Part shown: one piece after another, positions 14,201-23,621 of the stretch
Layout: each line of letters begins with the position of its first letter
Numbering within the stretch: the stretch's first letter is position 1
Source: Bacteroidota bacterium
GTDB taxonomy: Bacteria > Bacteroidota > Bacteroidia > M30B66
Direction of reading: 5' to 3'
DNA length: 35,236 nt
Assembly (NCBI GenBank): GCA_947459155.1
Contig: CANHCM010000004.1
Location: forward strand, 1 to 35,236
The notes under the pieces: generated by a model
Database searches by the model: none
What the model was told of the DNA's origin: nothing
Seen by the model: the letters and a program-made list of their open reading frames with translations, nothing else
Translations under genes and position numbers: made by a program

Positions 14201-15145
14201 GTGAAAATCGCGGTTATCGACATAGGCACCAATACATTCAAACTCATGATTGTACGGGTGCAGGAAGACGGTCAGTTTAGTGTTATTTTCAAAGAGAAAA
14301 TTCCCGTAAAACTGGGTGAAGGCGGCATCAACAATGATGTAATTGCTCACACGCCCTTTCAGCGCGGACTCAAAGCCTTGAAAACCCACAAAGCCACGAT
14401 CGACAAGTTCGAAACGGACCAGATTTTTGCCTTTGCCACTTCGGCCATCCGCAGCGCGAACAACGGAAAAGACTTCGTTAGAAAAGTAAAAGCCGAAACG
14501 GGAATTGAAATAGAGATTATTTCGGGCGACCGTGAGGCAGAGCTCATCTATTACGGCGTGCGAAAGGCGCTCGATATCGGCAAAGAAAAATGCCTCATCA
14601 TGGATATTGGCGGAGGAAGCACCGAATTCATCATTGCCGACCGCGACCGGATGTATTGGCGACACAGTTTCGACCTCGGCGCAGCCCGCCTGTTAGAAGA
14701 AATCAATCCTTCCGAGCCCATTACCAAAGCCGAAATCAAAAAGTTAAAAACCTACCTCAACGATAACCTTCAACTGCTTTGGGGGGCCTGCGAAATTTAT
14801 CCGGTTAAAACCCTCATCGGTTCTTCGGGCAGCTTCGACTCTCTGGCCGAGATGATTTACTACCGCTTCCAAACGGAAGAAAACCCTTTGGTGAAGACAG
14901 AATATCACTTCGACATGAAACACTTCGAGTCGATGTACAAATTGCTCATTAACTCCACCATTGAGAAGCGCTTTCGCATGAAGGGCTTAGCTGCCATGCG
15001 TGTGGAGATGATTGTGGTGGCAACAATCATGATTAAATACGTTTTCAAAGCGCTTAATCTGGAAAAAATGTGCCTGTCGACCTACAGCCTCAAGGAAGGC
15101 ATTCTTTACGACTACCTCCAAAACTCATCCGCAAAAGACGCTTAG
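14201..15145 (+). CDS. Ppx/GppA phosphatase family protein
   Basis: This enzyme belongs to the exopolyphosphatase / guanosine pentaphosphate phosphatase family, which hydrolyses polyphosphate ends or converts pppGpp to ppGpp. The ASKHA fold shows in IDIGTNTFKLMI (about 6-17), DREAELIYYGV (catalytic Glu) and LIMDIGGGSTEFI. At 314 residues it is the short form without the C-terminal HD-like region of E. coli Ppx. I place the start at the GTG at 14201 (MKIAVIDIG), directly at the first strand; a TTG at 14174 would add nine residues. The gap to the UbiA-family gene is about 90 bases and TTTTG ends ten bases before the start. The response-regulator gene follows after 19 bases. Confidence 0.9.
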   Translation: MKIAVIDIGTNTFKLMIVRVQEDGQFSVIFKEKIPVKLGEGGINNDVIAHTPFQRGLKALKTHKATIDKFETDQIFAFATSAIRSANNGKDFVRKVKAETGIEIEIISGDREAELIYYGVRKALDIGKEKCLIMDIGGGSTEFIIADRDRMYWRHSFDLGAARLLEEINPSEPITKAEIKKLKTYLNDNLQLLWGACEIYPVKTLIGSSGSFDSLAEMIYYRFQTEENPLVKTEYHFDMKHFESMYKLLINSTIEKRFRMKGLAAMRVEMIVVATIMIKYVFKALNLEKMCLSTYSLKEGILYDYLQNSSAKDA

Positions 15146-15164
15146 CATTTCCTAATTTTACCGC

Positions 15165-16337
15165 ATGGCAAAAATCCTGATTGTTGACGACGAACGTGCG
15201 ATACGCAGTACTTTAAAAGAGATTCTGGAGTACGAAAACCACCAGGTCGACGAAGCACTCGATGGAGCGGAAGGCTGGGAAAAAGTGCAAACCGGTGGCT
15301 ACGATATTCTCCTGAGCGACATTAAAATGCCGAGGATGGATGGCACCGAACTCCTGGAAAAGGTTTTGGGAGCCCGCCTCGAATGTCAGGTAATCATGAT
15401 TTCAGGTCACGGCACCATCGAAACTGCGGTGGAATGCATTAAAAAAGGGGCATTCGACTTTATTGCCAAGCCTCTCGACCTCAATCGGCTGATGATCACC
15501 TTGCGCAATGCGCTCGACAAATCCACCCTGATCGAAGAAACCAAAGTGCTTCGGAAAAAGGTGGCCAAAGGCTCTGAAATGGTCGGCGAATCGGCGGCTA
15601 TCGTGAGGGTGAAGGAAATGATCGCCCGCGTGGCTCCAACCGATGCCCGCGTGTTGATTACCGGCCCCAATGGTACCGGAAAGGAACTGGTAGCCCGGCA
15701 ACTACACGAACTAAGCAACCGCGCCGCAGCTCCCCTCATCGAGGTGAACTGTGCAGCCATCCCATCAGAATTGATTGAAAGTGAACTCTTCGGACACGAA
15801 AAAGGCGCTTTCACCTCTGCCGTAAAACAACGGAAAGGTCAGTTCGAACTCGCCCACCAGGGCACGCTGTTCCTCGATGAAATTGGCGATATGAGCCTCT
15901 CTGCACAGGCCAAAGTGCTCCGTGCCTTGCAGGAAAACAAAATCACCAGGGTGGGCGGAGAAAAAGAAATTCCGGTAGACGTGCGCATTCTCGCCGCAAC
16001 CAATAAAAACCTGAAAGACGAGATCGCCAAAGGCAACTTTCGCGAAGACCTTTACCACCGACTCAGCGTGATTATTGTTGAAGTTCCAGCCTTAAACAAT
16101 CGCCTGGAAGATATTCCCCTGCTCGCTCAGCATTTCCTTAAGTTAATCTGCGACGAATACGGAATTCCAGTTAAGTCGATGCACCCCGATGCCATCCAGG
16201 AATTGCAAAAAATCGCCTGGACTGGAAACATCCGCGAGTTCCGGAATGTGGTTGAACGACTGATCATTTTGTGCGACAAGGAAATTACCCCTGAAAATGT
16301 GCGCACTTTTGCCCTGCCGGCTCGTCAAAATCACTAA
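15165..16337 (+). CDS. Sigma54-type response regulator lacking a DNA-binding domain
   Basis: The 390-residue protein has an N-terminal receiver domain (acidic pocket DDE at 8-10, phospho-acceptor D52 in LLSDIKMP, Lys102 in AKPL) and a central AAA+ domain like NtrC: Walker A GPNGTGK at 167-173, Walker B LFLDEIGD at 235-242, and the sigma54-contact loop GAFTSA at 214-219 (usually GAFTGA). The conserved C-terminal AAA+ block WTGNIREFRNVVERL lies near the end, and the chain stops only about 35 residues later, with no Fis-type helix-turn-helix. It would thus activate without binding a specific enhancer, or through a partner. TAATTTTA four bases before the ATG is a one-mismatch -7 box. No histidine kinase lies nearby. 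Confidence 0.88.
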   Translation: MAKILIVDDERAIRSTLKEILEYENHQVDEALDGAEGWEKVQTGGYDILLSDIKMPRMDGTELLEKVLGARLECQVIMISGHGTIETAVECIKKGAFDFIAKPLDLNRLMITLRNALDKSTLIEETKVLRKKVAKGSEMVGESAAIVRVKEMIARVAPTDARVLITGPNGTGKELVARQLHELSNRAAAPLIEVNCAAIPSELIESELFGHEKGAFTSAVKQRKGQFELAHQGTLFLDEIGDMSLSAQAKVLRALQENKITRVGGEKEIPVDVRILAATNKNLKDEIAKGNFREDLYHRLSVIIVEVPALNNRLEDIPLLAQHFLKLICDEYGIPVKSMHPDAIQELQKIAWTGNIREFRNVVERLIILCDKEITPENVRTFALPARQNH

Positions 16338-16346
16338 CTTGTACTA

Positions 16347-17594
16347 ATGATTCGCGCATTTGTTGTTTTATTGTTTGTAACCCTCTGTTGCAGTCCGGGA
16401 ATAGCACAGCCAGCCAACCTGCGAGCCGGAGCCGAGGCTATAAACAGTGGCGACAATCGAATGAAAGTCAACGACTTCAACGGAGCCGTACTCGATTATA
16501 CAATTGCCATCAATGCCGACCCCGGTTTTGCGGAGGCCTTTTACAAACGCTCTGTTGCCTTGAAAAAACTGGGGCGATTTTCAGAAGCGCTGGCCGACCA
16601 AAATGAGGCCTTGCGGCTGAACCCCGGAATTCTCAAGCTTTACGATGAACGCGCAAAGCTGCGCATGCTGGTTGAGGATTACTCGGGAGCCATCGCCGAT
16701 TTTAACCGCGCCATCGAATACAACCCCAAAGAGCAAAAAAACCTGAAACACCAAAAGGCCAACGCTCAGCTTGCCGCCGAAGACTACCTCGGCGCCGTTG
16801 AAGCCTACAGCGAAGTGCTTGGGCAAAGTCCGCGCGATACGCTGGCTTATGTTTTCAGAGCCCTCGCCTACCTCAACCTCGAAGAAAAACCGAAGGCCCA
16901 TCAAGACATTAACAAAGCGCTCATGCTCGATGCCCGCAACTCTTTAGCCTATGAGGTGCAGGGCATGATTTTCATGGAGGAAAAACGCTACGAAGAGGCG
17001 ATTCGCTCCTATTCGACGGCCATTTCCATCAACCCCGAATTTGCGCTGGCCTGGCACAACAGAGGCGTTGCCCGTAAGCTTCTCGGACAAAATGAGGAGG
17101 CGCAAAAAGACTTCAACAGAGCCATCGCGCTCGACCAAAACTTGAAAAACTCCTACCTCAGCAGGGCGCTCATCAGAACACGTCTGGGCGAAAACGAAGC
17201 TTCGCTCGAGGACCTCAACAAGGCTGTAGCCCTCGATAACAATTACTGTCAGGCGCTACTCTACCGAGGCATGACCAAAAAAGTACTCGGCGATTATCAA
17301 GGAGCACTCGAAGATTTGAATCGAGCCATTCAGATTAATCCTGACAATGCCGAACTTTACAATAACAGGGCAAACATCAGAATGCTTTTCGGCGATTATT
17401 CCCTAGCGGTGGATGATTACTCGGCCGCCATTCGCATACGCGAGTCGTATGATATTGCTTTTTTTAACCGGGCTATCGCCCTGATGATGACCCTCAAACG
17501 AAATCAGGCCTGCGAAGACTTAAGCACAAGCGCCAACTTAGGTTATGCGCCTGCTCAGGATGCCCTCAAAGATTTTTGTGATGACCGCCGTTAG
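16347..17594 (+). CDS. Secreted multi-TPR protein
   Basis: This 415-residue protein starts with a signal peptide (IRAFVVLLFVTLCCSPGIAQ, cleavage near residue 21) and then consists almost wholly of about eleven tetratricopeptide repeats of 34 residues, each with the A8/G/Y and A20/P32 pattern (for example DFNGAVLDYTIAINADP and DYQGALEDLNRAIQINP). A short C-terminal stretch resembles a Sel1/TPR cap with Cys residues (NQACEDLSTSANLG and DFCDDRR). It probably acts as a periplasmic scaffold; no enzyme motif is seen. It follows the response regulator by 9 bases and overlaps the next gene by 14 bases, suggesting one transcript. Confidence 0.85.
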   Translation: MIRAFVVLLFVTLCCSPGIAQPANLRAGAEAINSGDNRMKVNDFNGAVLDYTIAINADPGFAEAFYKRSVALKKLGRFSEALADQNEALRLNPGILKLYDERAKLRMLVEDYSGAIADFNRAIEYNPKEQKNLKHQKANAQLAAEDYLGAVEAYSEVLGQSPRDTLAYVFRALAYLNLEEKPKAHQDINKALMLDARNSLAYEVQGMIFMEEKRYEEAIRSYSTAISINPEFALAWHNRGVARKLLGQNEEAQKDFNRAIALDQNLKNSYLSRALIRTRLGENEASLEDLNKAVALDNNYCQALLYRGMTKKVLGDYQGALEDLNRAIQINPDNAELYNNRANIRMLFGDYSLAVDDYSAAIRIRESYDIAFFNRAIALMMTLKRNQACEDLSTSANLGYAPAQDALKDFCDDRR

Positions 17595-18834
17595 AGTCCT
17601 CTTTCTACTCCTCGCCCTGCTGAGCACTACACTTGGTCGCACCCAAACCCTTCGGGTATTGTGGATCGGTAACAGCTACACAGCCGGGAACAACCTTCCT
17701 CAACTCGTTTATAACCTTGCGCTTTCGGGTGGCGATACGGTCATCTACGACTCAAACACCCCGGGTGGAGCTACCTTCCAAAACCACACGGTAAATGCTA
17801 CCACGTTGCAGAAAATTCAGGCCGGAGAATGGGACTATGTAGTCTTACAAGCCCAAAGTCAGGAACCCTCCTTCCCCGACAACCAGGTGCAGATTCAAAC
17901 TTATCCTTTTGCTCAGCGGCTCGACAGTATGATTCAGGCCAATAGTGCCTGCGTACGAACGGTGTTCTTCATGACCTGGGGGCGGAAATTCGGCGATCAG
18001 GTAAACTGTCCAAACTTCCCACCTTTGTGCACTTTCGAAGGAATGAACAATCGCCTTCGGCATGCCTATAAATTCATGGCCGACGACAATCAGGCCATCA
18101 TGGCTCCCGTGGGTGTGGCCTGGGAAAAAAGTTGGGAAACCAACAACGCTATCGACCTTTGGACTTCCGACAACAGCCATCCATCACTCGCCGGATCTTA
18201 CCTTGCCGCCAACGTATTTTATGCCACCCTCTTCCGGAAAAGCCCGGTAAACCTAAGCTATACAGCAGGTTTAGATCCGACTCAGGCTGCATTCCTTCGA
18301 CAAACAGCATGGTCAACTGTGAACGATAGCCTCAGCACATGGAACATAGGCACATTCGAGCCTACAGCCAGCTTCAGCTATACCGTCAATGGCTTAGAGG
18401 TGAATTTCCAATCGACCTCGCAGACCACCGAATTCGTCGAATGGCAGTTTGGCGACGGCGCTGAGAGCGACGAGAATGCTCCAAGCCATACCTACCCTGG
18501 CCCCGGCAGCTACCTCGTAAAACTAATCGCCTCCGACTCCTGCTTTAGCGACACCACCACCGTAGAGCTCAATCTCGAAGTAACAGGGCAGTCCACCATC
18601 GAAAGAAACTGGCGCGTGTTCCCCAATCCGGCAAGCCGCGAAGTGATGATTCAGGCCGAAGAGATGGCTGGTTTTGGCATAAAGGTTTACGGCCCCGATG
18701 GCAAACTGGTGCGCGAAAAATATGAGGCCGGGAAATTGATCCGCCTCGATTTCTCCGACTTGCCGCCCGGCATCTATCAGGTAGTGTGTATCTCCGGAAA
18801 AGACTCGAGAATTTTCCGCCTCATGAAGGAATAA
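17581..18834 (+). CDS. Secreted SGNH hydrolase-like protein with PKD and T9SS sorting domains
   Basis: The 417-residue protein has a signal peptide (about 1-23), then an SGNH/GDSL-like hydrolase domain similar to DUF4886: the nucleophile-serine block LWIGNSYTAGNN, Gly- and Asn-containing middle blocks and the catalytic DNSHPSLAG near residue 200. After it, a PKD-like beta domain (WQFGDGAESDENAPSHTY) is followed by a C-terminal Por-type sorting domain of about 75 residues starting at WRVFPNPASREVMI, ending in RIFRLMKE. The latter directs export through the type IX secretion system and attachment outside the cell. It may remove acyl groups from polysaccharides. I start at the ATG at 17581, overlapping the TPR gene by 14 bases; a longer start at 17545 is less likely. 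Confidence 0.83.
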   Translation: MTAVRVLFLLLALLSTTLGRTQTLRVLWIGNSYTAGNNLPQLVYNLALSGGDTVIYDSNTPGGATFQNHTVNATTLQKIQAGEWDYVVLQAQSQEPSFPDNQVQIQTYPFAQRLDSMIQANSACVRTVFFMTWGRKFGDQVNCPNFPPLCTFEGMNNRLRHAYKFMADDNQAIMAPVGVAWEKSWETNNAIDLWTSDNSHPSLAGSYLAANVFYATLFRKSPVNLSYTAGLDPTQAAFLRQTAWSTVNDSLSTWNIGTFEPTASFSYTVNGLEVNFQSTSQTTEFVEWQFGDGAESDENAPSHTYPGPGSYLVKLIASDSCFSDTTTVELNLEVTGQSTIERNWRVFPNPASREVMIQAEEMAGFGIKVYGPDGKLVREKYEAGKLIRLDFSDLPPGIYQVVCISGKDSRIFRLMKE

Positions 18835-18889
18835 TTCCATCCGCCGGCAGGCGTTCCAACACAATACGCCGCGTTAGTGTCGCCGGTAA

Positions 18890-21316
18890 TTAATTTCTCA
18901 ATTCAGCACCCAGTTGTTCGGTAAATGCCTTGAGGAGCCGCTCCATGGTTTTCTCGATCTGCTTATCGGTAAGCGTTTGCTCATCATCGCCAAATACAAA
19001 AGAAACCGCATACGACTTCTTGCCGGCCGGAAGCTTATCGCCTTCGTAAACATCAAACAAATTCACCTCTTTGAGTAGCTTGCGCTCGGTCTGACGCGCC
19101 AGTCGCGCAACCTCCGCATAGCTTACCTCTTTGGAGAGCAGTAAGGCCAAATCGCGACGAACGGTGGGGAAACGCGAAACTTCCGTGTAGCTCACTTTTG
19201 CCTTACGATAAGCATTCCACAAGGGCAGCCAATTCAATTCAGCCGCAAAAACTGCATTCGGAATGTCGTAATGCTTGCGCAGGCTTCCATGCACCTCGCC
19301 CAGCACAACCAGGGTTTTCCCGTTCAGTTCCCAGGCATACGCTTCTTTAAAGGCTTGGTGACTTACCGCTTTCCAATCCAGCCTCTCTTCCTCTAAACCC
19401 AGAAGCTGTAGTACATGAGAAACCCAACCTTTCAGATGAAAAAATCCAACCGATTGCGGGGCCACATGGATGTTCTCCGGTTGGGTGTTTCCGTAAACCG
19501 CCAGGGCAATTTTCTCAGTTTCAACAAATCCGCCTTCTTCGCCCTGGGCATAAGTTTTCCCCCACTCAAAGAAGCGCAAATCGCTTTGCTGGCGGTTTCG
19601 ATTCCACGCGATATTTTCGAGCAAGGCCGGCAGCATGCTGGTACGCATCACATCGAGCTCTGAGCTCAAGGGATTGGCCAACACCACCGGCTCGGCTCCG
19701 TTGCCGGCAATGGCCGAGATGGCAGATGCACTCAAGGAGTTGTTCAGTACCTCAAAAAAGCCCTGACTGCACAAATGAGCGCTCAAGCGGTTGCGAAGCG
19801 CATGCACATCAGGCTTGGCCGCAGGAGAAATGCTATTGCGCACTTGTGTCGGAATTGCAATTCGGTTGTAGCCGTAAATCCGAAGTATTTCCTCAGTAAT
19901 GTCGGCCGGGCCCTCTACATCGACCTTAAAACCCGGAATTTCAACTTCCAGTCCTTCAGATGACTCTTCGCGAAGTACGAAGCCCAGCTTACTCAATATT
20001 TTCTTGGCATCTTCTCTCGGAACCGGCTCGCCAATCAAGCGGTCCATGAATGCCCAATTGTAGTGACAAGAACGGCGCTCAAGAGACCCGAAAACCTCGT
20101 CGGTATGTCCGCCGGCAATTGTACCTCCACACAGCTTAGTTATCAACGAGGCGGCGCGGTACAAGGCATAAAGCGTTGCTTCCGGATCGGTTCCGCGCTC
20201 AAAACGGAACGAAGAATCGGTTTTCAGGTTGTGGCGTTTTGATGTTCGGCGTACCCAAACGGCATCGAATGTAGCCGACTCCAGAAAAATCTCGGTTGTT
20301 TCGGCGCTCACACCGGAGTTCAGGCCTCCGTAAATGCCGGCCATGCACAAAGGTCCCTCGGCATCGCAAATCATCAGGTCGCTGGGTTCCAGGGCCAGCG
20401 TTTGCCCATCGAGTGTGGTAAATGGAGTTCCGCTTTCGCAGCTTCGCACAACAATTTTCCCACCTCGTATTTTCCCATGGTCAAAGGCATGCAAGGGCTG
20501 CCCGGTTTCGTGAAGCACAAAATTGGTCACATCAACCACCGCATTTATCGGGCGGAGGCCAATGCTCAACAACAGATTCTTCATCCAATCGGGGCTTTCG
20601 CCCACCTTTACACCCGAAATCCGCAGGCTCGAATACCGCTTCAGTGCCTGAGGCTCCTCAACAACAACGGGTGTGTCATGTTTTTCCGCTATCGCGGGGA
20701 TGACCACCTCTTCCCGCAGGAGTTCCACCTCTGGCCGGTTATACAACACCGCAGCAAGGTCGCGCGCGGTACCAAAATGTGAGGCTGCATCAATGTGGTT
20801 CGGCGTCAGCCCAATTTCAAAAACAGTATCGGTTGTCATGCCCAGCACTTCGGCTGCCGGTACTCCAACGGGCGTAGCTTCGGGCAACACTAATATCCCT
20901 GCATGGCTTTCACCAATTCCCAGTTCGTCTTCGGCGCAAATCATACCCTGCGAGCGCTCCCCCCGGATTTTGCTCTCCTTAATCAACAAGGGCTCATGCC
21001 CCGTAGGATACAAGGTGGTTCCTACTGTAGCCACCAACACTTTCTGCCCGGCAGCCACATTGGGAGCTCCACACACAATATCGAGGGGCTCTGCCAATCC
21101 AACATCCACCTTGGTTAACTTCAAACGGTCGGCGTTGGGGTGCTGAATGCAATCCAAGACCAAGCCGGTAACCACTCCTTTTAGGCCTCCTTTCACCGAC
21201 TCAAACGGCGCCCAGCCTTCCACCTCCAAGCCACAGTCGGTAAGGAGTTGAGCGGTTTGTTCGGGTTCGGGAATCGGGCGGATATACCGGCTAAGCCAGG
21301 CGTACGAAATTTTCAT
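18890..21316 (-). CDS. pheT: Phenylalanine--tRNA ligase beta subunit
   Basis: PheT pairs with PheS in an alpha2-beta2 enzyme that charges tRNA-Phe. The 808-residue chain shows, in order, the N-terminal KISYAWLSRYI block and a tRNA-binding OB fold (about 40-150, with CGAPNVAAGQKVLVA), the B3/B4 editing domain (about 210-400, ending in the DSSFRFERGTDP block), the B5 domain, a catalytic-like core and the C-terminal ferredoxin-fold anticodon-binding domain (SRFPTVRRDLALLL to the end). The length is standard. pheS is not in this window, as often in Bacteroidota. It is downstream of the ABC permease gene by 43 bases, with its own -7 box, and converges with the T9SS gene. Confidence 0.95.
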   Translation of the reverse strand: MKISYAWLSRYIRPIPEPEQTAQLLTDCGLEVEGWAPFESVKGGLKGVVTGLVLDCIQHPNADRLKLTKVDVGLAEPLDIVCGAPNVAAGQKVLVATVGTTLYPTGHEPLLIKESKIRGERSQGMICAEDELGIGESHAGILVLPEATPVGVPAAEVLGMTTDTVFEIGLTPNHIDAASHFGTARDLAAVLYNRPEVELLREEVVIPAIAEKHDTPVVVEEPQALKRYSSLRISGVKVGESPDWMKNLLLSIGLRPINAVVDVTNFVLHETGQPLHAFDHGKIRGGKIVVRSCESGTPFTTLDGQTLALEPSDLMICDAEGPLCMAGIYGGLNSGVSAETTEIFLESATFDAVWVRRTSKRHNLKTDSSFRFERGTDPEATLYALYRAASLITKLCGGTIAGGHTDEVFGSLERRSCHYNWAFMDRLIGEPVPREDAKKILSKLGFVLREESSEGLEVEIPGFKVDVEGPADITEEILRIYGYNRIAIPTQVRNSISPAAKPDVHALRNRLSAHLCSQGFFEVLNNSLSASAISAIAGNGAEPVVLANPLSSELDVMRTSMLPALLENIAWNRNRQQSDLRFFEWGKTYAQGEEGGFVETEKIALAVYGNTQPENIHVAPQSVGFFHLKGWVSHVLQLLGLEEERLDWKAVSHQAFKEAYAWELNGKTLVVLGEVHGSLRKHYDIPNAVFAAELNWLPLWNAYRKAKVSYTEVSRFPTVRRDLALLLSKEVSYAEVARLARQTERKLLKEVNLFDVYEGDKLPAGKKSYAVSFVFGDDEQTLTDKQIEKTMERLLKAFTEQLGAELRN

Positions 21317-21336
21317 GCGAGGGTGTTCTGAGGCCG

Positions 21337-21344
21337 CAAAGATA
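21337..21344 (-). promoter_or_regulatory. -7 box (TATCTTTG) before pheT
   Basis: On the reverse strand TATCTTTG matches TAnnTTTG and lies 20 bases upstream of the pheT ATG, giving a short normal leader. The nearest TTG is too far upstream (28 bases). It overlaps the gap after the ABC permease gene, so pheT can be transcribed on its own. Confidence 0.42.
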
Positions 21345-21359
21345 AGCGTAGCACTGTGC

Positions 21360-22682
21360 TCAGTATCTCAGCCAACGAAACATTTCGCGCCATGTTGGTC
21401 GCTTACCATACATCAAAATGCCTGTGCGGTAAATCTTGCCTGCTGCCCAAGTGGTAAAAACAAATCCCAAAATGAGCATGGCGAACGAGAGCAACAGCTC
21501 GGTATAATGCACGCCAAACGGAAGGCGAACCATCATAATGATTGGAGAGGTGAATGGTATAATCGACAGCCATTTGGCCATCGTTCCATTCGGATCATTC
21601 AGCACCGCCTGAGCCATCACAAAGGCGAATATCAAGGGTGCCGAAACGGGTAACATAAACTGCTGGGTATCCGATTCACTGTCGACCGCTCCACCAATCG
21701 CCGCAAACAAAGCTCCATACAAAAGATACCCCCCAAGGAAATAGAACAGAAAAGCCGGAATCATCAAACCCCAGTTAATGCTGTTAACCCGACCAATTAC
21801 CTCCTGGGTCTCTTTAATTTGGTCAATGTCATCCACGGAAGTGCCGTCCGGACTTTGTTTTAAAATGGTCTCTACATTTTGAGCGCTGAACTTGTCCTTC
21901 ACTACAGTGGCCATGAAAATGCTGTAAATCGAGCCGGTGAGCACCACCCACAACAAGAACTGCGTAAGGCCAACCAGGGCAATTCCAATAATTTTACCCA
22001 TCATGAGCTGGAAGGGTTTAACTGAGGAAATGATGACTTCCACGATACGGTTGGTCTTTTCCTCAATCACACCGCGCATCACCTGGGCTCCAAACAGGAA
22101 GATGAAGAGGTAAATCAGAATTCCTCCAAACATGCCCAGCACGGTATTCACTTCCACGTCAGATTTGCCTTTCCCATCGAGCGGAATAATTTCAAGAGGC
22201 ACGTTTACGGTCTTTTTCACATTGTCGACCAAATCCTGATCAACGCCCTGCGATTGCAGCTTGAGCCGCTCCACCTGCTTCTCAATTTGAGTGCGTATAA
22301 ACAGCTTGGTACTTAGCGAAACCTGTTCGGCAGAATAAAGCTTAATTTGGCGCTGCAGGTGATTCAAGTCGTTGTCTTCGAAGCGTGGAATGTGCACCAG
22401 GGCAAAGTATCCGGAGGCTTCGAGCTCTTTCTTTGCCTGATCGATTGGTTTGCGGGTATACACAAACTTAATATTGTCGTTCGGGGTCAGCAAACCATCC
22501 ACAAGGCCGGCTTCGTCGAGTACCTGAACGGTTTTTACTGAAACATTCACGGAGGCCATCCACACGGGAACAATCATGAGCGCTCCCATAATCAGAGGCC
22601 CGAGAATGGTCATGATGATAAATGACTTTTTACGCACGCGGGTGAGGTATTCGCGGCGAATGATTAATCCAATTTTACCCAT
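21360..22682 (-). CDS. ABC-2 type transporter permease (NatB-like)
   Basis: This is the membrane half of an ABC exporter, of the NatB/ABC-2 group. The 440-residue protein has one N-terminal membrane helix (about 22-45, IIMTILGPLIMGALMIVPVW), then a long extracytoplasmic loop (about 46-195), then about five membrane segments, including FGAQVMRGVIEEKTNRIVEVIISSVKP, the signature of the family. Such exporters move Na+, antibiotics or peptides out; the substrate is unknown. The start codon overlaps the end of the ATPase gene by 8 bases, so the two form one unit. Confidence 0.88.
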   Translation of the reverse strand: MGKIGLIIRREYLTRVRKKSFIIMTILGPLIMGALMIVPVWMASVNVSVKTVQVLDEAGLVDGLLTPNDNIKFVYTRKPIDQAKKELEASGYFALVHIPRFEDNDLNHLQRQIKLYSAEQVSLSTKLFIRTQIEKQVERLKLQSQGVDQDLVDNVKKTVNVPLEIIPLDGKGKSDVEVNTVLGMFGGILIYLFIFLFGAQVMRGVIEEKTNRIVEVIISSVKPFQLMMGKIIGIALVGLTQFLLWVVLTGSIYSIFMATVVKDKFSAQNVETILKQSPDGTSVDDIDQIKETQEVIGRVNSINWGLMIPAFLFYFLGGYLLYGALFAAIGGAVDSESDTQQFMLPVSAPLIFAFVMAQAVLNDPNGTMAKWLSIIPFTSPIIMMVRLPFGVHYTELLLSFAMLILGFVFTTWAAGKIYRTGILMYGKRPTWREMFRWLRY

Positions 22683-23616
22683 GGTCTTGCGTGCTTTCTT
22701 GTTGAACGGTGCGAATAAATACGTCGCTCATCGAAGGAATGAGCTCTTGAAAGGAGATGAGTTCACAAACCGGCAAAATGGCCTGGAACAAATTGTTGAC
22801 GGTGTTTCCGCCAAGCAACCTTAGGGTTACCGTACAGTGGTCGCCATCTTGTTTTTTCTCCAAAAGCTCTGCTCCGGCCCACAAGGCATTGGTGAAGGAG
22901 ATGAGATTTCCGGTGAATTCAAGGCGGTAAGTGTGGGTTCGGTATTGCTTACGAATGTCGATCAGCTTGCCGTCGAGTATCTTCTTGCTTTTGTTGATGA
23001 GCGCAATGCTGTCGCAGAGCTCTTCCACCGTTTCCATGCGGTGAGTCGAGAAGATTACGGTGGCACCTTTGCGGCGAAGCTCGAGCACTTCATCGCGAAT
23101 CAAATTGGCATTCACCGGGTCAAAACCCGTAAAGGGCTCATCGAGAATGAGGAGTTCTGGCTCATGGAGCACCGTTACAATAAACTGTACCTTTTGGGCC
23201 ATGCCCTTCGAAAGCTCTTCGATTTTCTTATTCCACCAAGCCTGAATCTCAAACTTCTCAAACCAGCCACGCAGCTTCTTTTTGGCCTCTGCTTCGCTCA
23301 AGCCTTTGAGCCTTGCCAAGTACATGCATTGCTCGCCCACCTGCATTTTACGGTAAAGGCCTCTCTCTTCAGGCAGATAGCCAATGCGGTTTACATCTTC
23401 GGGCTTTAGGGGCTTGCCATCAAAAAAGAGCGCTCCGCTGTCGGGTGCTGTAATTTGATTGATGATGCGTATCAGTGAAGTTTTGCCTGCTCCATTGGGG
23501 CCAAGCAAACCAAAGATGCTGCCTCGTTCAACGGCCAGGCTAACATCCTGTAAGGCAGCATAAGCTCCATAGTTCTTAAAAACAGAGCGGGCCTCAAAAA
23601 TCGGGGTTCCGTGCAT
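22675..23616 (-). CDS. ABC transporter ATP-binding protein (NatA-like)
   Basis: This ATPase drives the neighbouring permease. The 313-residue chain shows Walker A GPNGAGKT, the signature block ELSKGMAQKVQF (usual LSGGQ replaced by LSKGM), Walker B LLILDEPF and the H-loop FSTHRM. A C-terminal part of about 90 residues, typical of NatA/drug-exporter ATPases, follows. I place the start at the ATG at 23616 (MHGTPIFEARSVF); the frame is open back to 23667 but that part lies over the dnaJ terminator. The order ATPase-permease-pheT on one strand is probably incidental. Confidence 0.9.
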   Translation of the reverse strand: MHGTPIFEARSVFKNYGAYAALQDVSLAVERGSIFGLLGPNGAGKTSLIRIINQITAPDSGALFFDGKPLKPEDVNRIGYLPEERGLYRKMQVGEQCMYLARLKGLSEAEAKKKLRGWFEKFEIQAWWNKKIEELSKGMAQKVQFIVTVLHEPELLILDEPFTGFDPVNANLIRDEVLELRRKGATVIFSTHRMETVEELCDSIALINKSKKILDGKLIDIRKQYRTHTYRLEFTGNLISFTNALWAGAELLEKKQDGDHCTVTLRLLGGNTVNNLFQAILPVCELISFQELIPSMSDVFIRTVQQESTQDHG

Positions 23617-23621
23617 AGTGT

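Noticed and set aside
18835-18889. Possible terminator between the convergent T9SS and pheT genes
   Set aside because: The gap holds GCCGGC-type and ACAC/GTGT short inverted repeats, but no stable stem followed by a T-run on either strand.
20673-21146. 157-codon forward-strand frame inside pheT
   Set aside because: It is Ser/Pro/Thr-rich without any fold and lies opposite the conserved tRNA-binding and B3/B4 domains of PheT.
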